Positions 11,816-21,170 of a stretch of 32,500 nucleotides of DNA are shown one piece after another; position 1 is the first letter of the stretch; each line of letters starts with the position of its first letter. The notes beneath the pieces were generated by a model. The model worked only from the letters and a program-made list of their open reading frames with translations. It did no database searches and was not told the DNA's origin. Origin of the DNA: Bigelowiella natans CCMP2755 (lineage: Eukaryota > Cercozoa > Chlorarachniophyceae); the NCBI GenBank assembly GCA_000320545.1, contig ADNK01000233.1:10001-42500 (forward strand). Direction: 5' to 3'. Made by a program: the position numbers and the translations under genes.

Positions 11816-12610
11816 TGGTGTTCTTTTGATCAACGCTTTCTTCATTGTTCATTGTTCATCATGTTCCTTCGACAGACAAAGAAATCGCCAGGGCTTTCCG
11901 TCGAACCATTGTCCTGCTGGATGACTTTGCTGCTGTTCGCCAATCCAATTTTTCCCCGTCGCAATGCTCTCAGCTTTTTCTTCCTGATTCTGTCATGTCT
12001 GGCTTCGGTTGCTAGTTTCAGTTGCAACCTGGACACATTCCAACTGTGCCAAAGAATGACAGACTGTTCACCTAGTTGATTTGCTAGTCACAGTCCTCAC
12101 TGAAACCAGTTCGAGGCACTGCATTTTGCACACTGCAAGTGTCTTGCAACACTTTGGAAACGCAGTTCTTCATCATTGTTTCATTGTTTCATTGTTTCAC
12201 CTGGCCTCAACTCATCATGTGTTGTTCCTCAGATGAGTTGTCAGCTGGTTTTTGTGTCTCATCACCAACAGGGTGCTGACAAGTCCTTGCAACGAGTGTT
12301 GTTGAGGCTCTGCTGCGTGCAAACGCCTGTCTCCCACGTGCTAGCGTGGTTCTGGCTCACGCAGGTTTGATCAACGCTTTGTTCATTGTTCATTGTTCAT
12401 TGTTAATTGTTCTGGAATTCCAGAATTGCATTCGGAATTGATTCAGCGAGGACAGTCAGCAACCCTCCGGCATGCCAACAAGTGTTCACTCACACGCACG
12501 TGGTTTTGATCAATGCTTTGTTGGTGTTCTTTTGATCAACGCTTTCCAGCTTTGTTCAACGTTCAACGTTCAACTCAGCAATGTTCAACGTTTGATGTTC
12601 ACACCGTCGG
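11816..12610. repeat. Dispersed repeat family TTTGATCAACGCTTT + TTCATTG runs
   Basis: A 25-base word beginning TGGTGTTCTTTTGATC is present exactly at 11816-11840 and 12522-12546. Shorter copies of its core are at 12366-12380 and, with one change, at 12504-12519. Three copies are followed by related spacers: TTCATTGTTCATTG at 11841, GTTCATTG runs at 12381-12404, and GTTCAACGTTCAACG at about 12554-12570. A TTTCATTG run also occurs at about 12177-12199. The core holds the palindrome TTGATCAA. Confidence 0.8.
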
Positions 12611-12948
12611 AAAAATCCGTCAAGTCGTCAGAATTTTTTCATCTTCATCTTCATCTTCACGTGTGCAGTCACCTCTCTTCACCTTCATCTCTCCCAGCAA
12701 CGTGGTTGCTGCCTCGCAAAACGACTCCGATCCCCAGGTGTCACTTCTGCCCAACGTTCCGAGCGTGTTGACGGCAAAAACTTGCTCACCATTCCCGCCT
12801 GAACAACCCGTGCGCATTGTTTCAAAACGGCACTCTGCTCCAAAACTGCACTTTGTGCAATGCTTCTCCGCTGTGCAGCCAGCTGGCGCCGTCAACAACC
12901 AGACAAGTGCCACCAGTGTTGCCAGGCAAGCTAGCAAGTCGAGGCAGG

Positions 12949-12968
12949 CTGGCTAGCTAGCTAGCCAG
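12949..12968. repeat. Perfect 20-base palindrome of CTAG units
   Basis: The sequence from 12949 to 12968 (CTGG, then three GCTA-type units, ending CCAG) equals its own reverse complement. Further GCTAGCTAG palindromes lie at about 13067-13078, 13110-13143 and 13312-13328. Confidence 0.9.
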
Positions 12969-13555
12969 TGGGTGCAAGAGGCATTCCAGCATTCAGCACG
13001 CTGCATGGCGCACTGCAGACACCATGCACAGCAATCGTCGTGTGCGACACGCAGCCAGGCAGCTGTCTGGCTAGCTAGCTGTGAACACGTTGTTTGGACG
13101 TTCTGATCTTGCTAGCTTGCTAGCTAGCTAGCAGCTAGCTAGCCGCAATTTTTGGATGTGAAATTTGAATCCAGGCGTCGTGCACACCTAGCAGTGACAT
13201 GCTAGCATGTCTTGCTCTGTGCATGAGTGCCACAGCTCACAAGCTAGACAGATTTGAGAAATGTGCACATCCATGTGGCAAATGGATGTCAATGTCTCCA
13301 CGTGTTTTTTGCAGCTAGCTAGCTAGCATGTGCATGCATGGACGTTTGGCCCAAGAATTTGCAAGCGGGGAGGTTCATGCACATGAACACAGGGCGTTGC
13401 ATGCTAGCATGAATGAATGCATGAAGGGCTTGATTCGAATTTACACACGCAAGATTTGCGGAATTAGAAATGTCATTTCTTCATTTATTTAGCCAATGAA
13501 AGATTGTAATCAATGGCAATTGGGAAATGTATCGATTTTTCTTGGTGTCGGTGGT

Positions 13556-14494
13556 TTAGAATCCAAATAACACATTATCTGCGAAAGTTTGGTCCTGCTC
13601 TAGCAAAGCAGAATCATATAGATTATTCTGTCTCAACGAATTCGAATCGATTTCAAGATCAAACGGCTTAAGATCTAACGAGGGAGAAGGTAAATTTTCA
13701 TCCAACTTCTCTGGGAAAGAATCAGGGGATCCTGCATTAAACATGTCTCCAAGATCGAAATCATCAAATCGTGAAAGAGAACTAGATATTTCAGGATTCC
13801 TATCCTCACTCCCATCGTCAAAGTCGATGTCAACCAGTTCTGGAAGATCAAGGTATCTTGTTTTTTTACTAATAGGCTGTTTAGTTTGGATAGTTGCAGG
13901 CCTTTTTGAACCAGATGTTGGGAAGGGAACAGGCTCGTGAATTACTTCATCTGAAGGCATGGGTGGAGTAGAGATGGGAGATGGGTGAGTGGAAAGCTCC
14001 ATCTCCGCTTTGGTGGCCTCTACTTTTGGCTCTACTTTTACAGCTACAGTTTTTTTTTCATCCATAGACTGTACTTTTTGCATATTTCCAGCAAGAGCTT
14101 TTAGATATTCACGATCCTCTTGTTCATATCTGCACCTGTCCTTGTCCGCCATTTTCTGATAGTGGGCGCGTCGTTCAGGAGAGAGATTCTTCCACAATTT
14201 GCCGATGGTGCGGGCGAACTTTTCGTCATGAACCAGGGAGCCAGTCTGAGCTCTAGACCTTTCCTCAAGTTGAAAATAGTTGTAAGCGGTTTTTGGGCGC
14301 TTGGGTTTCTTGAGCTTGCGAGTTGTTCTGGGCTTCCGTTCAGAACGTTTGCGGGTTCGAACGCGTTTTTTTTTGTGAGGAGCTGTCTTGGTCACACTAA
14401 CCTTTTCGGCCAGGATAGAAGCGGGGATGGCTTCAACTACCTGCGCTTGTAAGATTGGTCCATTCCTAGGGGGGATGGGGAATCCAATGCACAT
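13556..14494 (-). CDS. HMG-box DNA-binding protein
   Basis: A single uninterrupted minus-strand frame from ATG at 14494 to a stop at 13556, 312 residues; it is the only intronless supported gene here. Residues about 63-132 form one HMG box: KRPKTAYNYF opening helix 1, the GKLWKNLSPERRAHYQKMA core, and a final helix with RYEQEDREYL. A strongly basic stretch (about residues 40-62, KKKRVRTRKRSERK) just before the box should aid DNA binding and nuclear entry. The C-terminal half is Ser/Pro-rich and then acidic (DIDFDDGSED, FDDFDLGDMF), resembling an activation or histone-contact tail. The likely role is bending DNA in chromatin or transcription control in the nucleus. Whether it is a sequence-specific SOX/MATA type or an HMGB type cannot be told from one box. 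An intronless form among intron-rich neighbours could mean an old retrocopy, but no poly-A tail or target duplication was seen. Confidence 0.92.
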   Translation of the reverse strand: MCIGFPIPPRNGPILQAQVVEAIPASILAEKVSVTKTAPHKKKRVRTRKRSERKPRTTRKLKKPKRPKTAYNYFQLEERSRAQTGSLVHDEKFARTIGKLWKNLSPERRAHYQKMADKDRCRYEQEDREYLKALAGNMQKVQSMDEKKTVAVKVEPKVEATKAEMELSTHPSPISTPPMPSDEVIHEPVPFPTSGSKRPATIQTKQPISKKTRYLDLPELVDIDFDDGSEDRNPEISSSLSRFDDFDLGDMFNAGSPDSFPEKLDENLPSPSLDLKPFDLEIDSNSLRQNNLYDSALLEQDQTFADNVLFGF

Positions 14495-15271
14495 TTTGTT
14501 TACTTGACTTTTGAAGAAAATAAGAATTAAAATCTACAAAGGAGATGGTAGTTTCTACTAAATGTCGAAAGAATTTCAAATACGAAAAAAAATATCTGCT
14601 AACAGTCCTATTTTAACGATATAACATGCTAGAAAATGTTAAAAAGGGATCTGAAAATTTTAACATGTCTGCTACGATGCAGTCACGACAGGTACCCACT
14701 CCATCTTTTTCCTTTTCTCGAGTTTTCACCAAAAATGATACAGAAAGAAATATTGAAGGCTTAAGGTACTTCTATACACTTCATTCACCGACGCTGATCC
14801 CTTGGAACATCTACTTGGAACGAATTCGCTTTTTTAGAATCGTGCCTTCTGACTCTACGACATCGCTTATTTTTTAGGAGCTAATCCTGAAATCCTGCTT
14901 TTGCGTGCTTGGCTCCTTTTTCTTACCATTTCGGTGATCAGGTAAAATACAGGTAAAGATACATCTGCGACAAATTCATATAAACATGTGTATTGACAAA
15001 GAGCAGTACTTATTAAGGGAAAATCCCAGGCAATAATTATACTACGACAAGTGTCGAGCATGGTTCCAGGTCTCGTCAACCTTCGAACTTCGACAACGGA
15101 AGGGTGACCACTGTGACCTCTCCCCCACAGAAAAGTGTTACGAAATAATGCTTTGTGTAATGCAATATCATTATGACCTAATATTGGTTGTCACATCACA
15201 TACATACATCATCCAACATCAACTTGGATTCAAGCCACCAGTTATAGTTTTCCCCGTAATTTACTAGGGGT
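14495..15271. other. Intergenic interval, HMG-box gene / FABP-like gene
   Basis: This divergent interval of about 780 bases is AT-rich near the HMG start (14510-14640). Two modest open frames are present (plus 14626-14877; minus 15058-14867, which ends at a GTAAGA donor-like site after an ATG-initiated run of about 45 codons). The minus one could be an untranslated or alternative 5' exon, but nothing supports it further, so no gene is called. Confidence 0.5.
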
Positions 15272-16018
15272 ATGGCCGAACAAGATCAATTGAAATTATC
15301 CAGAGCTGAAACCAGTAGTAGGAAGGTCAGCGGACAAGGATCTAAGAAGGATAATGGTGCTGATAACAGAGGATCAAAGGGTGAGGAGGAAAAGGAAAAA
15401 GTGAGCAAAGTAGAAAGGCCTTCTTCTCCCCAGAGACCAAATTTTTCAGGACTGTGGCGTAGTGTAAAGAGCGAAAATATGAAAGAGTTCCTGATTTCAC
15501 AGGGAATAGAGGAGAAAATTGCTGTTGCTGCAGAAGGAAGACAGGTAATTGCTTCTCATTTCGCTGATCGTATATCATATTATGATCCTGGTTTTGAGCT
15601 GTGTACACTTCTGGACAAGATTGTAACACTTACTACATCCCTATTCCCCAGATTACTCAAGAAATTGACCACCGGGACAAGGATAACTTGTTTGTTGTGA
15701 AAACTGGCTCCCACTCAAAGTCATATAGCATCGGTGGAAGGTGAAAACGATCTATTTGAAGCCATACAATGTCACATAGTGAATTCCTTGTCGAAATGCG
15801 ATACATAGTACAAACTTAGATGAAGTATTTGGGAACCAAATGAGTTGGGAGGGAGATCTCTTAGTCAGTCGGCCATTTTTCATGAACGAGTCTTCAAATA
15901 AAGGTGGGTACTGAAATTCGGTAGATGAGTGAATCTTCAATCTTACCGCCCATCATTATTAAATTTACTTCAATCTTACCGCCCATCATTATTATATTTA
16001 CTAAAAGTGCAAACCGTC

Positions 16019-16064
<46 letters not shown>

Positions 16065-16275
16065 TGCATATGTGTACATATGTATATCCTGATCATCTTC
16101 CCCGTCTACAGTGGTGTCATTTAGGAAAATGAGTGGCAAGCAAATGGTTTTTACGTTGCGCAATGAAAAGGTTAACATCAATACGCACAATAGTCACCAT
16201 ATAACGTGTCGTAGAACAATGGTGATCAGCAGAAATATTGATAATTTTACAGGAGGAAGCCAAGAGATATTTTGA
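15272..16275 (+). CDS. Fatty-acid-binding-protein/lipocalin-like protein
   Basis: Four exons join in phase: 15272-15544, 15652-15740, 15809-15903 and 16112-16275 (TGA), for 206 residues. From about residue 56 the sequence follows the intracellular lipid-binding (FABP) pattern: PNFSGLWRSVKSENMKEFL matches the conserved 'F.G.W....SEN...L' start of strand A and the helical lid. Alternating beta strands follow (ITQEIDHRD, LFVVKTGSHSKSYSIGG, DEVFGNQMSWEGDLLVS), ending with SFRKMSGKQMVFTLRNE and a CRRTMVIS strand that matches the family's C-terminal strands. Members bind fatty acids or retinoid-like ligands in a beta barrel and carry them in the cytosol. About 55 extra Lys/Glu/Ser-rich residues at the N terminus are not part of the usual barrel of about 130 residues. 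The third exon uses the TAG acceptor at 15808, because the nearby acceptor at 15819 would give an immediate stop. Confidence 0.75.
15931..16006. repeat. Tandem direct repeat, two copies of about 33 bases
   Basis: The phrase CTTCAATCTTACCGCCCATC, with its following ATTATTA and TTTACT, appears twice back to back with only one or two differences. It lies in the third intron of the FABP-like gene, just before an AT microsatellite. Confidence 0.9.
16021..16060. repeat. (AT)n microsatellite in an FABP-like intron
   Basis: Forty bases of AT repeat within the intron at 15904-16111. Confidence 0.95.
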
Positions 16276-17143
16276 ACGGATTCCGGCTGCTGTCAGTCCT
16301 AAGGTCATATCGCACGATTGATTGAGACGCATTGGGCCAGGGCTCCATATATTCTACTGGGTCGTAACTTAAAATAGTTAGCATCACTGCATCCCGCAGA
16401 GTTTTTCCAGCCTCTGATAAATTTGAGGTCGAATTTATGTAACTTAACTCGCAGAAAAGGTTGTTACAACTATCATGTGATGTTCTTGCGCATGCAACAC
16501 GGAGCGCGTGGTCGATGCCTTTGCGCAATGAATATGCATATGGAGCAATTCAGATTCAATCTAAATAACTCAAATCAACAGCAATGGCATAGAATGAATT
16601 ATGATGTATCAAAAATAAAATGCTATAGCTCATCAAAAGTAGCATTTCATGCGATTGTGCACACAAGTAATGAGCAGCAGCGTCAGTGTGGCAAATTTGG
16701 GCGGAGGCGGCCACCACGCACATAGCAGCATTGGAGAATGCAAAATGATAACAACGTTGGTAATATTTTCCATTCTCCCGCTACGCCGTCTAGCTATCCG
16801 ATACGCACGCATGCCACTGCTAGCTATCATCCCACATCTGTGCCAATCCTCGACCACGCGAGGCCATATCATTCGTACATGCTACATGCAATCTCCGTTC
16901 ATAGTATCGAGCCTATATGTTTGTGTCTATCATGTCATTGCACAGACGGTGCATAGCTTCCAACTTTCCAGCTATCAAGGGTGCCGTACGTGCTTTGTTT
17001 TGGTGCAATGCATGTAGATGAAAAGTGTTCCAGTTGCTGTTTTCATATCTTTTTTGCAACATAAATATGCACAGTATTTGGTTAATCATCACACATATCT
17101 TATAAATAATTTTTTGGATTCAGACCGATATTCATTAGATAGT
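16276..17143. other. Intergenic island C between convergent genes
   Basis: No gene is supported. The right two thirds (about 16490-17030) show CTAGCTA, TGCATG and GCATGC words as in the other islands. The minus frame at 16528-16247 is open but overlaps the end of the FABP-like gene and has no recognisable motif. Confidence 0.5.
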
Positions 17144-17681
17144 TCATTGGAAAAATGATTCGAAATCAATTATCTCAAGTGCTCCTAGAATGCCTACAAG
17201 GGCATATCCAGCGAACGATATTCCGACAACGATCGGAATAAAATTATCTACTTCCCGTTCATTTGCTCGATTATCGCCAAGAACTATCCTCTCTTTTTCC
17301 TGATGATCCTGCATCAAATCTTGATTTTCTGCATCCGTTATGTTTAGCATTAAGATCCAATTTTAATGATGAATGCGAGCAAATCATATCGTGACACTTA
17401 TGAGTCCCTAAGACCTTGATTTTCAGCCCCCACGACCATGAAACTCGGAGACTTTCGACGGGAGTTCTTCTGACCATCATGTTCATTCAATACAGGCGAC
17501 TGCATTGTTGAGGATCACACACCTGAATTCCATGGTACACTGGATAACGAGAGAGACATTGTCCCCCCCGAACGGCAAGTCGGCTACCGCAGTTCCTACA
17601 TCCGTATGTACGCCGAAAGGCACGCCTAGATTCCCCTAGCAAGACCGTTAGCGCAAGCAGGAGGCACGTCGACGTAACCAT
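17144..17681 (-). CDS. Small signal-peptide membrane protein, possible plastid import
   Basis: Three minus-strand exons join in phase: 17681-17523, 17469-17415 and 17328-17144, for 132 residues. The N terminus MVTSTCLLLALTVLLG is a clear signal peptide. It is followed by ESRRAFRRTYG, an Arg-rich segment with Ala-Phe at the probable cleavage point, the pattern of bipartite plastid leaders in algae with red-derived complex plastids. A Cys-containing transit-like part follows (CRNCGSRLAVRGGQC). The mature C-terminal part is acidic (ENQDLMQDHQEKE) and carries one membrane segment (FIPIVVGISFAGYALVGILG, residues about 101-120), then a short acidic tail. I do not recognise the family; a thylakoid or plastid-envelope single-pass protein is an inference from targeting alone. 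The first two introns are 53 and 86 bases. A divergent GH32-like gene starts 279 bases away. Confidence 0.75.
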
Positions 17682-17960
17682 TTTTTTCCCCTGGAAGTGC
17701 AGGACGTGGGTTTGGTAACCCCAAAATTACAATTGCTCCCTCGATTTCGATGTCGTTCAGGAAGAAATCGCCTGCGATTTAGGGCTGATACAAAAGACAG
17801 GTACCAGACTACTACCCACAACAGTTCAGGAACCTTTAGGATTTTAAACCAGCGCCAGCTTTAAAATCCAGCCGCAACCTAAAAATGTAGGGCGATTTGC
17901 TCCCATCTTCGATGGAAGTGGGCGTGCACAACTCGGAGACCAAGAAACAAGACGCCATCC
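17682..17960. promoter_or_regulatory. Short divergent promoter interval (279 bases)
   Basis: This interval separates the divergent starts of the small membrane protein and the GH32-like gene. A nearly self-complementary segment (TTTTAAACC...GGTT-type bases around 17840-17865) lies inside it. No named element is recognised; function follows from the arrangement only. Confidence 0.45.
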
Positions 17961-18984
17961 ATGGCGCTTCCCCCAACGCTGCCTCCGGCGTCGATTGCCA
18001 TTGGTTCCCTACTATTGCTGGCGCTTTCTCCCACTGGTTTGGAGATCTAACAGAGTCTTGTGAAAGCCTAAATTCTAATACGTGTATATGTCTTTGTGCG
18101 TGTGTGAATGGCAAATGATGGAATGGAGATGGCTGAGAAGAGTTTGGATTTTGTGTGGATGTACAGGGATGCTAGCTATTCGGGTGTTAGAAAGGGAGAT
18201 TCACCATAGGAATAGTTACCATCCAGCCCCAACCCCCACTTGGCACCTCACTGCACGATGCGCCGCGGGCGATGTAAACGCGCTTTTTCAGTACAAGGGA
18301 ATCTGGCACCTGATGCAACAATGGGTGAGAAATACTTTTTTAGTATGTAAGGGGATAGTACGGGTCAAAATTTCCATATTAAAGTATTAATAACGTTCCC
18401 GCCTAACTACTCTCTGCGTGCGCGCTTGTGCACCTGATGTGTACGGATGGTAGGGGCCTAACGCGCTCACGTCGATCGGACACTCGGTGAGCCGTGACCT
18501 TCTGAGATGGCGGCGCATCAAGAATGCGCTTTCGGCTGGAAATACAACCAATGGAACGCAGGAGTGCTATGACGGAAGTGTCTCCTTCGTCACCGGAAAA
18601 GATGGGATGCCCGTGCCAATGCTCATGATTGATGGAGGTTGCGGCAAGTTTTCTGGGGGAAACATTAGCTGCATGGAATCTTTAGGCAACGGCTCCACGG
18701 GAGGTGTGACAGCGTGGCCGGAACATCCCCATACTGACCCCCTTCTACTCCGATGGAAGCGCGCTGGACCAATGGTGTTCTTAGGGTGCAATATGGCCTC
18801 CGGGCCGTCGCCGATATTTGAGGGGGCTCATGGAAAGCACGAGCTGATAGCAATCTACGGGGAGGCTGAAGGGCGTTTTGAAGCAACTGATGTCAGTACA
18901 CAATCATTGTACTTTATATATGTAAATAATTTGAGTGTCTGTCTGTGGGGTTGTTCAAGAATCTTCTCAAAACTTGACTGTTTT

Positions 18985-19025
<41 letters not shown>

Positions 19026-20251
19026 CTCTCTATCTCATTTCCCCCTCCCTCTTCTTCGATTCTTAGGACACACTGAAGCATTGGAGACTCGCAGACCCAT
19101 CTTTCCTGCCCACTCGCGGAGGTGGGGGAGGCCTCTGGCGTAAGCTTCCGATCAACGTGGATGGCGTAGAGGGGGGCCGGTGGGCAACACATATCTTCCA
19201 AGCAAACACACCTGAGCTAGGCGATGGCAGGGCCACGTTCCAAATGGCCGTCTTCAACCCTCGTGCCTCGGGCGGAATGAAAGTCGAGAACATTACCCCT
19301 CCCCTCCCCGTGGACATGGGGAAAGATGTTGCATACGGGCAGCTGAGCTTGGTCGCAAGGGACAGCAACGGCCCCAATGACGTGGACAATCGAACGATCC
19401 ACGTGTCATGGCTAATAGACTGGGCTAATTTCCGCCCAGACTGCATCACCAGCGGCCAGCTGACAAGCTTCCGTGATCTTCGTTTCGACCCGAGGTTGGG
19501 CGAGCGAGGAGCATTGGTTGAGAACCCAATCGAGGAGTACATAGCTCTCCGAGGCAGGCAGCTCTTTTCATTCTCCAACCGCTCCGTCCCACTCACAAAT
19601 TTTCCGGCCGTCCTAACTCCCAAAGACGAGGCAACCCGGCGAAGGGGGGTGAGGCTGGTGGAACTGATAAGGAATGCGGGCACCGTGGTGGACATCGAGC
19701 TTAGTATCGCGCTGGAACCAGAGTCTTCAAGGGAGGGGGGGGCGGCTGAAGTATACAGCCTTGGATTTCGATGCGAAACTTCCCATTCCTGCAAAAACGG
19801 CACGCTGGTTACGTTTCGCATTACCCCCCGGAGGAACAACGACACCATTAGAAGGGAAGAAGATGGAGAGGAGGGAGATAAGGATGAGGGAAAGAGGGGG
19901 GGGGCGAGCCGCGGCCTTACTCGTGTTGGTGTCACACGGGCGGTTAATATGAGCGTCGTCACGCCATCCGCTTCCCATTCGATGAGTTTTGTCCTCCTAG
20001 AAGACGAGACCGAGCTACCCGTGCGCGCAATGTCTGACCATCGCTCGATTGAGCTCTTTGCTGCGGGGGGACGGGGAGTTTTCACAGGAATACTCAATTC
20101 GACCTACACCCGCTTCCTCGCCGGGACCAGCAGAAAGGCCGACGAGGGCGCTGCGGCATTGTCGGAGGTTCCGGAGGAAGAAAATAAGTTGCTGAGGAAG
20201 AGCTTTAGCCTGTCCGCCACTGGATGGAAGATGAGAAGCATAGCCGGATAG
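17961..20251 (+). CDS. Secreted GH32-like (invertase/fructan-hydrolase fold) protein
   Basis: Four exons join in phase: 17961-18036, 18167-18324, 18454-18891 and 19067-20251 (TAG), for 618 residues. Residues 1 to about 24 form a signal peptide (IAIGSLLLLAL). SYHPAPTPTWHLTARC at 42-57 followed by GDVNALFQYKGIWHLMQQW at 60-78 matches the start of the GH32 five-bladed propeller, with Asp61 at the place of the NDPNG nucleophile. GHSVSRDLLRWRRI continues the family pattern, and CYDGSVSF near 116-123 stands for the usual W-S-G-S strand. Beyond that the family marks fade: the RDP site is not plain (the nearest candidate is LADPSF at 232-237), and no EC acid/base pair is seen in the expected place. 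The C-terminal 300 residues resemble a beta-sandwich with a charged loop (EEDGEEGDKDEGKRGG). GH32 enzymes split fructosyl bonds of sucrose or fructans outside the cell; this one may be a divergent enzyme or a sugar-binding relative. Confidence 0.8.
18987..19032. repeat. (TC)n microsatellite in a GH32-like intron
   Basis: A TC run with slight interruptions at its right end lies in the intron at 18892-19066. It forms part of a long pyrimidine tract leading to the acceptor. Confidence 0.95.
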
Positions 20252-21071
20252 CAAACAGAGACAATGATCGCAGATCACGAGGATCATCGCTATGATGATA
20301 GCTTGTGCTACGCTGCGATCGTTAAAGATGAATGACTGTATAGATTAGTGCGGCAAACCCTGTTATCCACGTTTGCATTTTCCATGATTTAATGAAGTTA
20401 TTAGTATAAAGTGTCCGTGAACTACATACGCATTTGCCATGGAAAGCCATTATCTAGTCATATACCTATGTGTCTAATGGGAAAAGCTACGACTTGGCAA
20501 CTTTGCTGTGCATGTGCTAGCTTGCTTATTATACTACGCTGCTTTGTACAGCTGAGTGCACATGGTTCCAAGGAGTTTCCCCTCCGCTACGCCAGCTGTA
20601 GTCGCTGCATCTTCATCGTGCTGCATGTGAAATAGACCTAGCTAGAGCGCATGTACGTACACAACACACAAACATGCTACATTGCTAGAATATGATGACC
20701 ATTGGAAAAATGCAATCATTTCATTATATATGTGTCTCATGCTATATGGTCATGCTGTCGTACATGAGCAGATATACAACATCAGCGTAGATTGTAGCCA
20801 CGGCATTGCATAGCTACATTGGGATGACTATTGAACAGATTTAATCACATCATTACACCAGACTCATGTATTTAGATAGTCGACTAATGAATTTGACGCC
20901 ATTTTATTTGATGTGATATTTTAGTCATGTACGTGTGTACGCATGCATGTACAGAAGCCGCACACATGATCAAGTCCAATGAAGCTTCTCACTTGTTTTT
21001 CTGCTGCCATAGTTAAAAGAGCTGGCGGAAACAAATTCGGATTTAATAAGCCAAAATTTAAGCAAATAGTA

Positions 21072-21107
<36 letters not shown>

Positions 21108-21170
21108 CCTCCCTCCCAACCCCCTTTCTTCCTCCTCCGCCTCTCCTTTCCCAGTCACGCAGCAATGCTC
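20252..21170. other. Intergenic island D between convergent genes
   Basis: No gene is supported. The 3' part of the GH32-like transcript is likely within the first 150 bases. The central part (20400-20960) has CTAG, TGCATG, GTACGT and CATGTAC words resembling the other islands. A CT run at 21075-21103 and CCCT units follow, beside the stop of ORC4. Confidence 0.5.
21075..21114. repeat. (CT)n and (CCCT)n repeat downstream of ORC4
   Basis: CT dinucleotides pass into CCCT units. On the minus strand this is a GA/GGGA purine tract in the 3' region of ORC4. Confidence 0.9.

Larger units (their letters stand above)
11656..13555. other. Long gene-free stretch B with short repeats and CTAG palindromes
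   Basis: I see no gene in these 1.9 kb. The left two thirds carry several copies of a TTTGATCAACGCTTT-type unit with runs of TTCATTG (listed separately). The right third (about 12880-13420) is dense in GCTAGC/CTAG and TGCATG words. The open frames on both strands lack splice support and recognisable sequence. The last 110 bases probably hold the 3' end of the HMG-box gene, with TTTATT (AATAAA on the minus strand) near 13482-13490. Confidence 0.6.

Noticed and set aside
19063-20097. A 344-codon open frame on the minus strand opposite the GH32-like gene
   Set aside because: The plus strand carries the signal peptide, GH32-type motifs and phase-matched introns; the minus frame is Ser/Arg/Pro-rich without motifs.
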